A stretch of DNA of 35,633 nt from Dinochytrium kinnereticum (lineage: Eukaryota; Chytridiomycota; Chytridiomycetes; Chytridiales; Chytridiaceae). Where the stretch lies: positions 1 through 35,633 of the forward strand of contig JADGJT010000088.1 in assembly GCA_027604005.1 (NCBI GenBank). Direction: 5' to 3'. This document shows positions 1 through 8,982 of this stretch, piece by piece. Position 1 is the first letter of the stretch. Each line of letters begins with the position of its first letter. Below the pieces are notes generated by a model that did not search any database, was not told where the DNA came from, and worked only from the letters and a program-made list of their open reading frames with translations. Made by a program: the position numbers and the translations under genes.

Positions 1-622
1 TAACACAATTTTTGATTCGGCCCTATTAGACGAACGTCCTCTAATATTGAGACCCACTATTATTGTCCATATGTCCAATACATATGTACTATTAGTAAAC
101 GATGATATCCATCCATCCACCTAGAGTATCCAGGTATCTGCTGCATGCGCTCTTTATTATTGTCTGTTCTCCCAACGCGAATCAATGCTGCAATGCATTA
201 TCTTCACCGCTTGTCTCTCCACCACCAAACACCACACACAACCCCAGTAAACACCCTTTAGGTTCGGCCCGTCATTCACCTCTTCATACTCAGTCGTTGA
301 ACTTCCTGCCGCGGGTCACGGTGCGTGCTGTTGGCCTTTTGACGGAGGGTTGGCTGCAGCTCAATAATAATAATTAGAATGGACATCGTTATGGGTTGCC
401 CTTTGAATTCTCACCGCCCATTATTATTATTATTGACAATCTCATTTGGGTTGACACGGCTCCAAACCCAACCAACCTCACAAGGCTGGGTGACGGCTGG
501 GTGAATACTCTAACGTCAGCACCGACCCCTCCACCATCGCATCGACCCACCCTATCCCGCTAATTCAAAAAAGACCCCCAATCATCGCCACCAACACAAC
601 AACAAAAAAATAACAGAACACC
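1..622. other. Upstream intergenic region of the aspartyl protease gene
   Basis: No convincing coding sequence is present; the open frame at 102-377 has no recognisable motif and no gene-like context. The stretch holds two trinucleotide runs of opposite orientation (AAT at about 365-376, ATT at about 420-435). The last 90 bases before the start codon at 623 are A/C-rich, with an A run just upstream of the ATG, as is common in fungal 5' leaders. I see no clear TATA box. Confidence 0.5.
362..436. repeat. Inverted trinucleotide microsatellites (AAT)n / (ATT)n
   Basis: About four AAT units are followed roughly 45 bases later by about five ATT units. The two arms are reverse complements and could pair as an AT-rich hairpin upstream of the protease gene. 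Expansion of simple repeats by slippage is an equally good explanation. Confidence 0.5.
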
Positions 623-3437
623 ATGCATCCACTTCTCCATCTCAGCCTTCTGGCCATCAGTCTCACCATCACGACCACAGTGGATGCCGTGAAATGGCCA
701 ATGAAACGTCCTGGTGGGGTATTGGGGGATGAAGTTTTGAGGGGTGGTGGTGGGGTGAAGGGAGAGTTGTCGGGGGGGACGTTGATCACTGGGTGCTGGA
801 ATACGGATGTGGTTGTTGATGGGACGACGGTGAGTTACTTGTTCGTTATTGTTATTTTTTTTTTTTAGAGGTGAAGGTGGAGAGTATGGGTTTCGATTGG
901 CGGTTGTTTTTTTGTTTCCTGTGGGGTTGTGGGGAGAGGACATTGCGTGTCCTTTTTTTGGTTTGTGGATGTATCGCCTACACACTGCCAAAGTCGGTTC
1001 ATCCAACATATCCCTTACACTTTTTTACCCACCCTTGACCTCACCATTCAAACCTCCCAAAAATCCCCTCATCCAAGTCCTATTCCATTAAACTTCATCC
1101 ATCTCCTTCCGCACTTCACTAACACACACACACACCCTCCCAACAAAAAAAAAAAAGTTCACCCTCGCTATAGATTCTGGGTCATCCGACCTGATCCTCC
1201 CCGGTCCGACCCTCGAATATTACAAGGGGCCAAGGTACAACATCACAGGCAAGGAACCGCTCTTTCGAACGATGGTGACGACGCGATTCGCGGATCAATC
1301 TTCATGGTTTGGAAGAATGTTTTCGGGTGTTGTGGAGGTTGCTGGGATGACTGTTGAAGCCCCTTTTGCTGTTGCGGAGAGTCAGGTACGTGAAATAAAT
1401 ATATGAAAACAAAAAGCATGTTGGTGAGGAGGCGGGTGGGGTGGGTGGAACTGCTTTATTTCTAGTAACTTCTTACACAAGCGCGTTTTTCTGTGTGTTA
1501 AAAAAAAAAAAATTAAAACAAACCTCAGACGTCCTCCCCAACCGTCATGGAAGGAAAATACAGTCAAGGTCTCCTCGGTCTAGCCTACGATGACCTCTCC
1601 ATCAACCCCGTCCCCCCCCAAACCCTCCTAACATCCCTCCTAACAACCCACACCCTCCTCCAAGACCGCATAGCCCTCCGAAGCTGTCCCTCAACCTCCC
1701 CAATCCCCTCCTACATAGACTGGGGAGCGCAAGACCCAAGTCTAACATGCACACCTGAATCCAACCTATCCTGGGTGAAGACCAGTGGACGCGGTCATCA
1801 CACTGCGATGGTCAGAGGAATTTTGGTTGGGGGACGGGAGGTTGGGAGGGGGATGGTGGAGGCTGTTGTGGATTCGTGCACGACGCTTTTGTTGTTGCCT
1901 GAGGGGGTTGTTGCGGGGTTTGTGGAGGCTGTGAATCGGTCTGGCGTTTTGAGGGATGCTGGGGTTTCGGAGGGGAGTGCGAGGAGGTTTTTGACAGAGT
2001 TGGTTTCGATATCGGCGGTGAGTTGGTTTTTCTTTTTTTTTTTTTATTGGTGGGGCGGGGTGGGGGTGTGGGGGGTGGTGGTCGTGAAACGCAACATGAC
2101 GTTCATCACGTAATTTTCTTGATATTTTTGCGTGGCCGCGTTTGGTTGAATGTTGGGCACTGGGCTCATAGCGGGAATCATGTTTGCTGTTAGACACCAC
2201 ATCATCTTCGTCAATTGGTTTAATGTGTTGCGGGATTTTGATGTGTTCAATGGCTTTTGAGTGATGGGGTTTGTGCTTGTTGAAGACGGACATGACGTCC
2301 CCTCACTGGGTTTTGTGTGGAGTTTAACGGACGATGCGGCGTGGCCTTTATCAATAGTTTTACGTGATAAGGGGGGAGGGGGTTGGTTTTGACGTTATTG
2401 GGCGGGTGCACCTTGCCTTATCTGGTTTTACGTTATTGGGCGGGTACACCTTGCCTTATCTGGTTTTACGTTATGGGGGCGGGGGAGGGGGTTCGTTTAA
2501 CGTTATTGGGCGGGTATACCTTGCCTTATCTGTTTTTATGTGATGGGGGGTTTTAGACGTGTTGAACGCGGCTTGAATTTCCTTACTTATTTTAACTGAT
2601 GGTCGTCCAAACGCGTTTAACGCGACGTGTATCTAAATCATCCCCCCTCCCCCCACCAAACAACATTACCCACACCCCTCTCTAACAACGGTCACCGTGA
2701 CCCCCTCTAGACCCGACACACCCTAAACTTCACCCGCCTCCCCACTCTCACCCTCCACCTACTCGCGGAAGACGGACTTGGAACGGTTGAGCTCATCCTC
2801 CGTGGCTCCGATTACATTCAATCGGATAACCGTGGAAATTATTTCTTCCCCATCCAACCTTCGAGATCGGAGACGTCCATGTCGTTGGGGAGCGCTGTGT
2901 TTGATTTGTTTTATGTTGTGTTGGATCGAGGGGGTGGGAGGGTGGGGTTTGGGGAGGGGTGTGGGTGTGAGATTAGGTGAGCTTGGTTTCCTCCGTTTTT
3001 TCTTTTCTTTTTTGTTTTTTTTTTTTGTTGTTGGGAGGGGAGGGGGTTGGTCGCTTTTTTCTTCTTTTCTTCTTCCTTCCTTCATTCTTCCATATCTTCA
3101 ACTTTTTTTTCTGGTTTTTCTGGTTAGGTTGGACTGACTGTTTTTATATCTATTTTTCTTTCTCTTCTCTCACCCTCCTTCTCCAATTATTCCGGACAGC
3201 CCCAAGAACTCCTCCCCCCCGTCCGTCATCTACTGGCCCGCGACAACCACCAGTCTCGTTTCAACCTTCACCCCAACATCAACAACAAGGTCTCGGTTTG
3301 TGCCTCTCCCATCTGTGCAGCAGGAATCGGGGGCCGCGAGACGATGCGCGGTTGTTTGGAGGGGGTGGCTTGGGATGTTGGGTGGGGGGATGTGGATGGG
3401 TTGTTTGGGGTTGGTGGGTGTGTGGTGGGGGATGTGA
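623..3437 (+). CDS. Secreted pepsin-like aspartyl protease (family A1)
   Basis: Five exons: 623-829, 1158-1385, 1529-2017, 2711-2976, 3200-3437; 475 aa. The product is an extracellular or cell-wall aspartic endopeptidase. Residues 1-22 form a signal peptide ending near VDA. The first catalytic loop, IDSGSSDLILP, has D75 at the start of exon 2. A pepsin-like EGKYSQGLLGLAY segment follows near residue 152. The second loop reads VVDSCTTLLLLPE with D260, so a Cys replaces the usual Gly. The lobe end with GRVGFGEGCGC is in exon 4. The last exon is Ser/Thr/Pro-rich, then a Gly/Trp/Met hydrophobic tail ends at the stop, resembling a GPI-anchor signal or membrane tail as in yapsin-type enzymes. All introns are GT-AG and the first three are phase 0. 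The family is certain; the anchoring mode is inferred. Confidence 0.88.
2392..2538. repeat. Tandem ~38-bp repeats inside intron 3 of the protease gene
   Basis: Three copies of a unit starting ACGTTATTGGGCGGGT and continuing ACCTTGCCTTATCTG lie at about 2392-2429, 2430-2467 and 2500-2538. The second and third are separated by a G-rich degenerate stretch, and a further degenerate copy lies near 2360. They sit within the 693-base intron 2018-2710, which is far longer than the other introns of the window. Confidence 0.8.
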
Positions 3438-4218
3438 GTTGGTTTTTTTTTATTTTTTTTTATGTTGATCTTTGGGGGGTTGGTTGAACTGCTGGATGGG
3501 GAATAAAGTGATCGTGATGGTGTATTCCAAAAAAAAAAAAAAAAGATTTGTGTTGGCGTTGTTATTTTTTTCGTGAACATGGGAAGAGTGGACACGTAAG
3601 ATCAAAGTTTGGGTTTATTATTTTGGGATGGAGGTAAGACGTGGGGAGTCAAGTTCAGCAAACAAATTCAAAGATGAAATACACGAGCTGGTCAAGGAAA
3701 AAAACTGGATGGGGAACGAAGAAGAACAAAAAGAAGGAAAAGTAGGGGTTAATGTCGGACTTTTTTTTATCTCTTTTTTTTTTCCCCTGATTTTGAAGAA
3801 GAAAAAAAAAAGGTGTTGGGGGGGAGGAGGGAGAAGAAAGAAGGATTATCGACGGGTTTAACGTGAGGGAATAGAAACCAACAAAAATAAACAAAAGGCA
3901 AAAAAAGAAAAAATAAGTCGGCGTAAAGACCAAAAATAACACTAAACTAACACACATATTAATTAAAATAACAAAACAAACGCCAACAACAACAAATAAA
4001 AAGAAACAAAGTATATCCACACACGCAGGCGCCCAACCCACAAGTTTTCATCCACAAAACCCACCAGTCAACAACCTTTACAAAACCGGTGATCGTTAGG
4101 CACCCCATCCGCAACCGAAAAAACAACCACCAACAAAACATCGACTATTTAAAGAAAAAAAAGAAAGAAAAGACATTCCTTTCCGAAGATGCTCCATAGC
4201 AATACTGAAATGACTCGC
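3438..4218. other. Convergent 3' intergenic region, AT-rich
   Basis: This lies between the stops of the protease gene and the SH3 membrane-protein gene, which converge. It consists of A and T runs and simple AC/AAC sequence. The open frames here are homopolymer-driven (Phe- or Lys-rich) and were rejected. A polyadenylation signal for the protease gene is near its left end. Confidence 0.6.
3502..3507 (+). terminator. Candidate polyadenylation signal AATAAA (protease gene)
   Basis: An exact AATAAA lies 65 bases after the protease stop codon, followed about 25 bases later by an A run. Position and orientation fit 3' end formation of that gene. Confidence 0.45.
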
Positions 4219-6214
4219 TTAGCTCGTCGCAAGGGGTTCAGGAAGCGGATCAGGGCTCCTCTCTTCGACGGCGAACATGGGGAAGGCGCCAAACAAGCCA
4301 AGGGTTTCGTTCGTTCCTAACAATAAAAAAAAATTGAGGGAAGAGGAGATGACGCGGGTTAGAGCAGTCGTTTTCAAAGATTCAGTGAGCGCAGGTGTGA
4401 GAAAAAAAAAGGGAAAAAAAAAGGTTACCATGTGCCCAGCCGTCCTTAAAGTGCAGACTTTTGAAAAAAAAAGAAGAGGATGAAGGAGAAACAGATTAGT
4501 TCAAGCACTTTAAAACAAAAAGGGCATATCATTCAACTCACCTCACGCTAACTTTATCCCCATACCGCAATTCCACCTCATCCGGCAGCATCGGCCGATG
4601 AGGATACGCGACTCTAAACCGCACCTCCCTAATCAAATCAAACCCCTCCAACGAAATCTGTCCAGGCTTCAACGGCTTCACCTCACCCTTCTCCACATCA
4701 CGATCACCACCATCCCCTTCCCCAATCAACCCCGTAGAAGAAGCGGCGTCCGACATCTTTGAAAGACGAGTGGAGGTTGAGGATCCTAAGCCTATGGCGT
4801 CGGGACGTTCGTAGGCGGAGTAGGTTCGGAGCGGGAGACAGGTCAGCTCGAGACCCATGGACCCCGGACGGGATTCGCCGAGTGGGATGGAGGTGGGGTC
4901 GCCGAGTTGGGCTACCACGCATTGCTCAAAGGCGGACTCGACTTTGGGGGAGGGTTCAAGAAGGGAGAGAACAGGGATTCTTTTTTTTTTTCACAAGGTG
5001 GTGGGAGGCATGGTGTCAGAGTATGTTAGACATAGCAGAGGGGAGGAAAGAGGGGGGATTCGCGAGGGTTGAATTTTAAGGCAAGGGAATACTTACAGAG
5101 TGTTCTTGCTGGGATCCAAGTACCTCGGCCCAGCAGTCGACTGCCTCACCCTCCCCGTAGCCCTCCTCAACAAAATCGGCACGTACTCCAACTCGTCCGT
5201 GTCAATCGTCGTCATAGCAACGCTATCCGGTCTCAACATCTTCGTCCCAGCAGCCTCACTCAACAGAATCGATTTCGTGGCATACGCTCTCAACCCATTC
5301 GACTCCCCAGTCACCGCCAAGGGTTCCTCGAGGAAGGGAGTGTCGGATGAAGGCGCCCCACGATGACGGGGAAGGCTGTTCTTGCCGGTTGATTGGGGGG
5401 TGCGACGTCGGAGAAGAACGATGGCAATCGCTATGAGGGCGATGAGGAGGAGGGAGCTGCCGACTATGGCTCCGATCACAGGGGGTGTTAGACCACCAGG
5501 TTGACCAGAGGCGCCTTGATTGGAGTCTAAGGCGTTTGAAGCCTCTCCTGAAGTCGAAGGCGAGGTCCCAACCGATGTGGTGGTAGACTGCGACAGCGAG
5601 GTGGACGTTGTCACTGATCCCGAAACCGTGGTGGTCGATGATTCAGCAATCGATTCCGGGCCAACAGGAAATGCAGCTGGCGCGTTGTTATCAATCGTGG
5701 TGGGATTGATAAAATCTGAGAAAGGCTGAACAGGCTCATCAGGCTCATCCGGCGCATCTGGGTTGAATATGCCGGGCGGGTTATCCTCAAAAGGAAACCT
5801 TTCGAAACCGCCCTCTGGATCTCTCGACGGGTCGAACCCAGGAAGACCGTCAATATTATTAGAAGGAAGGTAATCTGCCAATCGAAATCGGTGGGCGACG
5901 GGGAAGTAGGGGTGTCGCTCTGAGATTTCATTCTTGGAGGCTCTTCCCCCCTTGAACGGGGATTGGCCCTGTGCCCTTTGTTCAGGGACTGAAAATGGAC
6001 GGTGGTCGACGGAGGGTGAGGCTGCTGCAAACCCTAGCGATATGGCAGATAGAATCAATGCCGTTGCATGGGGATGCGTTTGGTGGTGACGACGCGAAGG
6101 GCTTGAGCGTCTGATCTCAACTGGCGTGTGACTCGGTGCCTTCCGTCTGATACACGAAGATGCGTCGCCCTGCGTGTCGAACGACGAAAGAGCCGGCTCA
6201 ATCGCTCTGAACAT
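4219..6214 (-). CDS. Single-pass membrane protein with cytosolic SH3 domain (Fus1/Sho1-like layout)
   Basis: Four exons on the minus strand: 6214-5097, 4979-4542, 4457-4429, 4316-4219; 560 aa. A hydrophobic segment near residues 50-66 could be a late signal peptide or anchor. It is followed by a Pro/acidic region, a Ser/Thr-rich stalk (about 190-225) and a clear transmembrane helix at 246-268 with an Arg-rich cytosolic flank. The SH3 domain occupies about 490-548: AYPHRPMLPDEVELRYGDKV, then FKDGWAHG with W526, then GLFGAFPM. The SH3 coding sequence is split over exons 2, 3 and 4, and exon 3 is only 29 bases. Fungal proteins of this layout act in cell-surface signalling or polarity; that role is inferred from architecture. 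The start at 6214 is the first in-frame Met, but a downstream start cannot be excluded. Confidence 0.82.
4429..4457 (-). other. 29-base exon 3 of the SH3 membrane protein
   Basis: It is flanked by an AG acceptor and a GTAACC donor on the minus strand. It encodes SLHFKDGWAH plus one base of the next Gly codon. It supplies the conserved SH3 Trp and joins the two halves of the domain in frame; without it the reading frame breaks. Confidence 0.85.
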
Positions 6215-6860
6215 GATGGATAATGATGTTGATGCTTGAACCCCCAGAGTAAATCCACAACTGTAGTGGGGCTGAGTCCGAAAAAAGGCGGCCGTACGAA
6301 CCGTGCGAGCGAGCGAACCGCAGAGAGAAGTGAGTTTCTTCGATGTTGTTTAATGGCTAGATGATTGATGGTCCACGATGGTGAGCAGGTAAAAGGCCTC
6401 CCTCTGTCTCTGGTGCCGCAGCTCGTTCCAGTTGAGGTCTGGTCTGTTCTGGGTGTGATGCCAACTTTCCTTCCCTGGAAATGTCAGACAAAGCGTCTCT
6501 TTTTGCTGTGGCTGGACGCACTTTATTTGAAACGAAGGAAGGAAACTTGCCATGCACTCACTGGAAAGCCAAGAGAAGAGAAGAGAGCCAAATTGCCATG
6601 GCTGGCGTTGCTACTGAGCATTTGCGCGAAGGAGGTGGTGCCTTACTTGTATCCGCGTGTGTGGGTGAAGATAGAGCAGGGCTATGCTTCAGATTGCATT
6701 ATGACCGCGTTCTGATAACTTCCATGTGAACGTGAATATCCGACTTCTCGCACTGTATTTATTTCTATCAAGCTTGCGCTCTTGTTGCTTTGTTATTATT
6801 ATTGTCTCCGTCACGCTTTGTTGTTGCTGAAGGAATTGCAATTTTCAATATGGTCAAAAA
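6215..6860. other. Divergent intergenic region (SH3 protein / NSUN methyltransferase)
   Basis: 646 bases between two divergent start codons. The open frames inside (6365-6715 plus and its antisense) show no motif and no splice-compatible link to a neighbour. The right part is T-rich. No TATA box or other clear element is visible, so promoters of both genes presumably lie here. Confidence 0.5.
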
Positions 6861-8855
6861 ATGTCCTCAGACCAACTCCCGTCCTTCCCCGAACCCTTCC
6901 TCCGCTTTCTCACCGACAACGGCATCGGCATCGAAGATTATCAAGCTGAAGCCATTCCAAGATACATCAGGTACCGCTTGCGAGCTATGGTTCATACAGA
7001 CCTCCTTTGTCCGACCAACTATTTCTCATCTGGATGGCTGTCGCTCGCCTTTTTTCACAGGCTGAATCCAGGACGCAAAGGCGCTATCTCAATCAAGGAG
7101 ATTGAGGAGCAATTAGGATCACCGTTAAAGCCCATCGAATGGCTCCCAGACTTTTTCTCTATTCCGTCTAGCGTCAAAATAAATGGGTCCAGAGCTTTTC
7201 AAAATGGTGAGTTGCACGGTGGCTTGATGGGTCGCCAACTGCCACCCTTCCCTCGATACAAGATGGCTAAGTTTCCCATATTCTTGATTACTAGGCGATA
7301 TCTACGGGATGGATATATCTTCTGGTGTTGCAGTTTATGCGCTGTCAGTGGAGCCAAACGATCATGTGCTGGATCTTTGTTGCGCCCCAGGTGGGAAGAT
7401 GTGCCTAGTTGCCGATCTCCAGGGAAACGAGGATGGTGTGGTTGGGACGGTCACAGGGGTGGATGTTTCTAGTCATCGGATAGCAACATGCCGTAGCGTT
7501 CTGCGAAAATACAAGATTAGAAGGGCACGGTTATTTCTTTCGGGTACGGGGTTCTTTTCAGACGCCCAGAATTCCTTTGGAGCATTCTTTGCCTTTTTGC
7601 TTTATCTTATAAGAGTGATTTAGATGGAACCACTTTTAACGTGCACGCGCCGTCACGGGTTGGCAAATGGACGCGTCTTCCACCTGCAGTAGGTAGAATT
7701 TCAGATGAGTCGAAAACGTTCGATCAGCGGGATCTGAAGGGGCTTTCTGCAGAGGTAAGCTGTGTCCCTTTCCTCAATATCATTTCTTTGCGCTGATGTC
7801 TTGTTTATTTCCACAGTTGTTGAAAACAAATGACCGAAAACACCCAAGTGAAGATGATGCGGTCAAGCTCCAATCAAAGGCTATTAAGCTTGAGCACTCT
7901 CCACAATCATCAGCCGATTGTAACCCGTTGCAAAATGCTGCAAGAGATTCCAATTTGGTTGTCACGAAATCATTGCCTGCAGATGTCGAAGGAACACCAT
8001 CACTACAACCCCGGTCGAATTTTGTTAAGCCTTTCCACGCCACGCAACTCTTAAGAGGAGACTTACAAATTTATTCCGATCCTTTTCTGCTATACGACAA
8101 AGTTCTTGTGGACGCGGAGTGCACGCATGATGGATCTATATCACATTTAGATAAATGTGATAAGGTTGGGTGGGAAAGGTTTGCGGAAAGGTATGAACAT
8201 CCAGAGAAAATGGATGAGCTGGAGGTTCTGCAGGTACACTACTACTATTCTCTAGTGGAAACTTCTAACCAGATTTGCGGTACCAGCGCAATCTTATCAA
8301 GAATGGTAAGAGATTACAATTCTTTGTCCGCCTGTTTTTCGTGCACTAAATGAGCTTTTTGATCTGAACAAACTATTTGATGATATCTTCTTTTTCGTCT
8401 CAGGATTTCGTCTGTAAGCATTTTCTTCATATCTTCCCATTTCTCTGCTCTAAAACATTGGGTCTCAAGATTAAAGCCCGGAGGCATTTTGGTGTACAGG
8501 TAAGATGCCGAACCAATATATGTATGCAGTTCTAACGTTTTGTTGAGCACAGCACTTGCAGGTAACGATAGTGATTCATCTCTAACTGAGATTCGCTCCT
8601 AGTTTTTCTAGACGCCAGAACGAGGATATTGTTTTTTGGCTGATCGCGAGCGAAGGTGGGAGAGCCACGATTGAAGCCATCCCAGGTTCAAATTCCTATC
8701 CTTTGGCACCCGCACTCCCAGCCTTAGCCTCCCAGGACGATCAAAGCGGGATGAAGCATGTCCTCCGATTTACACCGTCAGCATCTAATACCAGCGGCCT
8801 CTTTGTCGCGAGGATAAGGAAGGCCCCAGAATCCGCCTCTCAACTTGTGGTGTAG
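6861..8855 (+). CDS. NOL1/NOP2/Sun (NSUN) family RNA cytosine-5 methyltransferase
   Basis: Ten exons: 6861-6970, 7061-7206, 7295-7543, 7624-7754, 7817-8233, 8287-8305, 8404-8413, 8470-8499, 8553-8561, 8603-8855; 457 aa. It transfers methyl from SAM to C5 of cytosine in tRNA or rRNA. Motif I is VLDLCCAPGGK (residues 110-120). Motif IV is LVDAECTHDGS with C314, where most relatives have DAPC. The NGFRLLKPGGILVYSTCSF segment holds motif VI with C373, the nucleophile position in this family. The spliced sequence across four very short exons rebuilds this consensus exactly. A Ser/Asp-rich region lies between motifs I and IV. Which NSUN subfamily and substrate it represents I cannot tell. It ends 127 bases before the helicase gene on the same strand. 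Confidence 0.9.
8287..8561 (+). other. Micro-exon cluster encoding methyltransferase motif VI
   Basis: Four consecutive exons of 19, 10, 30 and 9 bases lie at 8287-8305, 8404-8413, 8470-8499 and 8553-8561, separated by introns of 98, 56 and 53 bases; a 41-base intron follows. All have AG acceptors and GT donors. Joined, they encode RNLIKNGFRLLKPGGILVYS and then T and C, the family consensus. The 9-base exon CACTTGCAG supplies T372, C373 and parts of the flanking Ser codons. Confidence 0.88.
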
Positions 8856-8936
8856 TTGCTGTGACTATCATTCATCGCCCATCCAATCATATTTCGAGCA
8901 TGTCTCCAGCCTGTACCAAATCCATACCAAATCTGT

Positions 8937-8946
8937 TATAAAAAAA
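8937..8946 (+). promoter_or_regulatory. Candidate TATA element upstream of the helicase gene
   Basis: TATAAAAAAA lies about 37 bases upstream of the helicase start codon, in the 127-base gap after the methyltransferase stop. It may be a TATA box giving a very short leader, or simply an A-rich fungal 5' leader. Confidence 0.3.
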
Positions 8947-8982
8947 GTTGACTTTTGACTGAACGTTGACAATACGATAAGA

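Noticed and set aside
3655..4041. Phe/Leu-rich 128-codon minus-strand frame resembling a membrane protein
   Set aside because: Its hydrophobicity comes from A/T homopolymers in a 3' intergenic region; it has no charged-loop pattern or homology.
6365..6715. Open frame between the SH3 protein and methyltransferase genes
   Set aside because: It has no domain, no typical start context, and competing frames on the other strand. It is probably a chance frame in promoter DNA.
8690..8705. GGTTCAAATTCC resembling the B box of a tRNA gene
   Set aside because: It lies inside the last methyltransferase exon (encoding PGSNSYPL), and no A box or cloverleaf fits around it.
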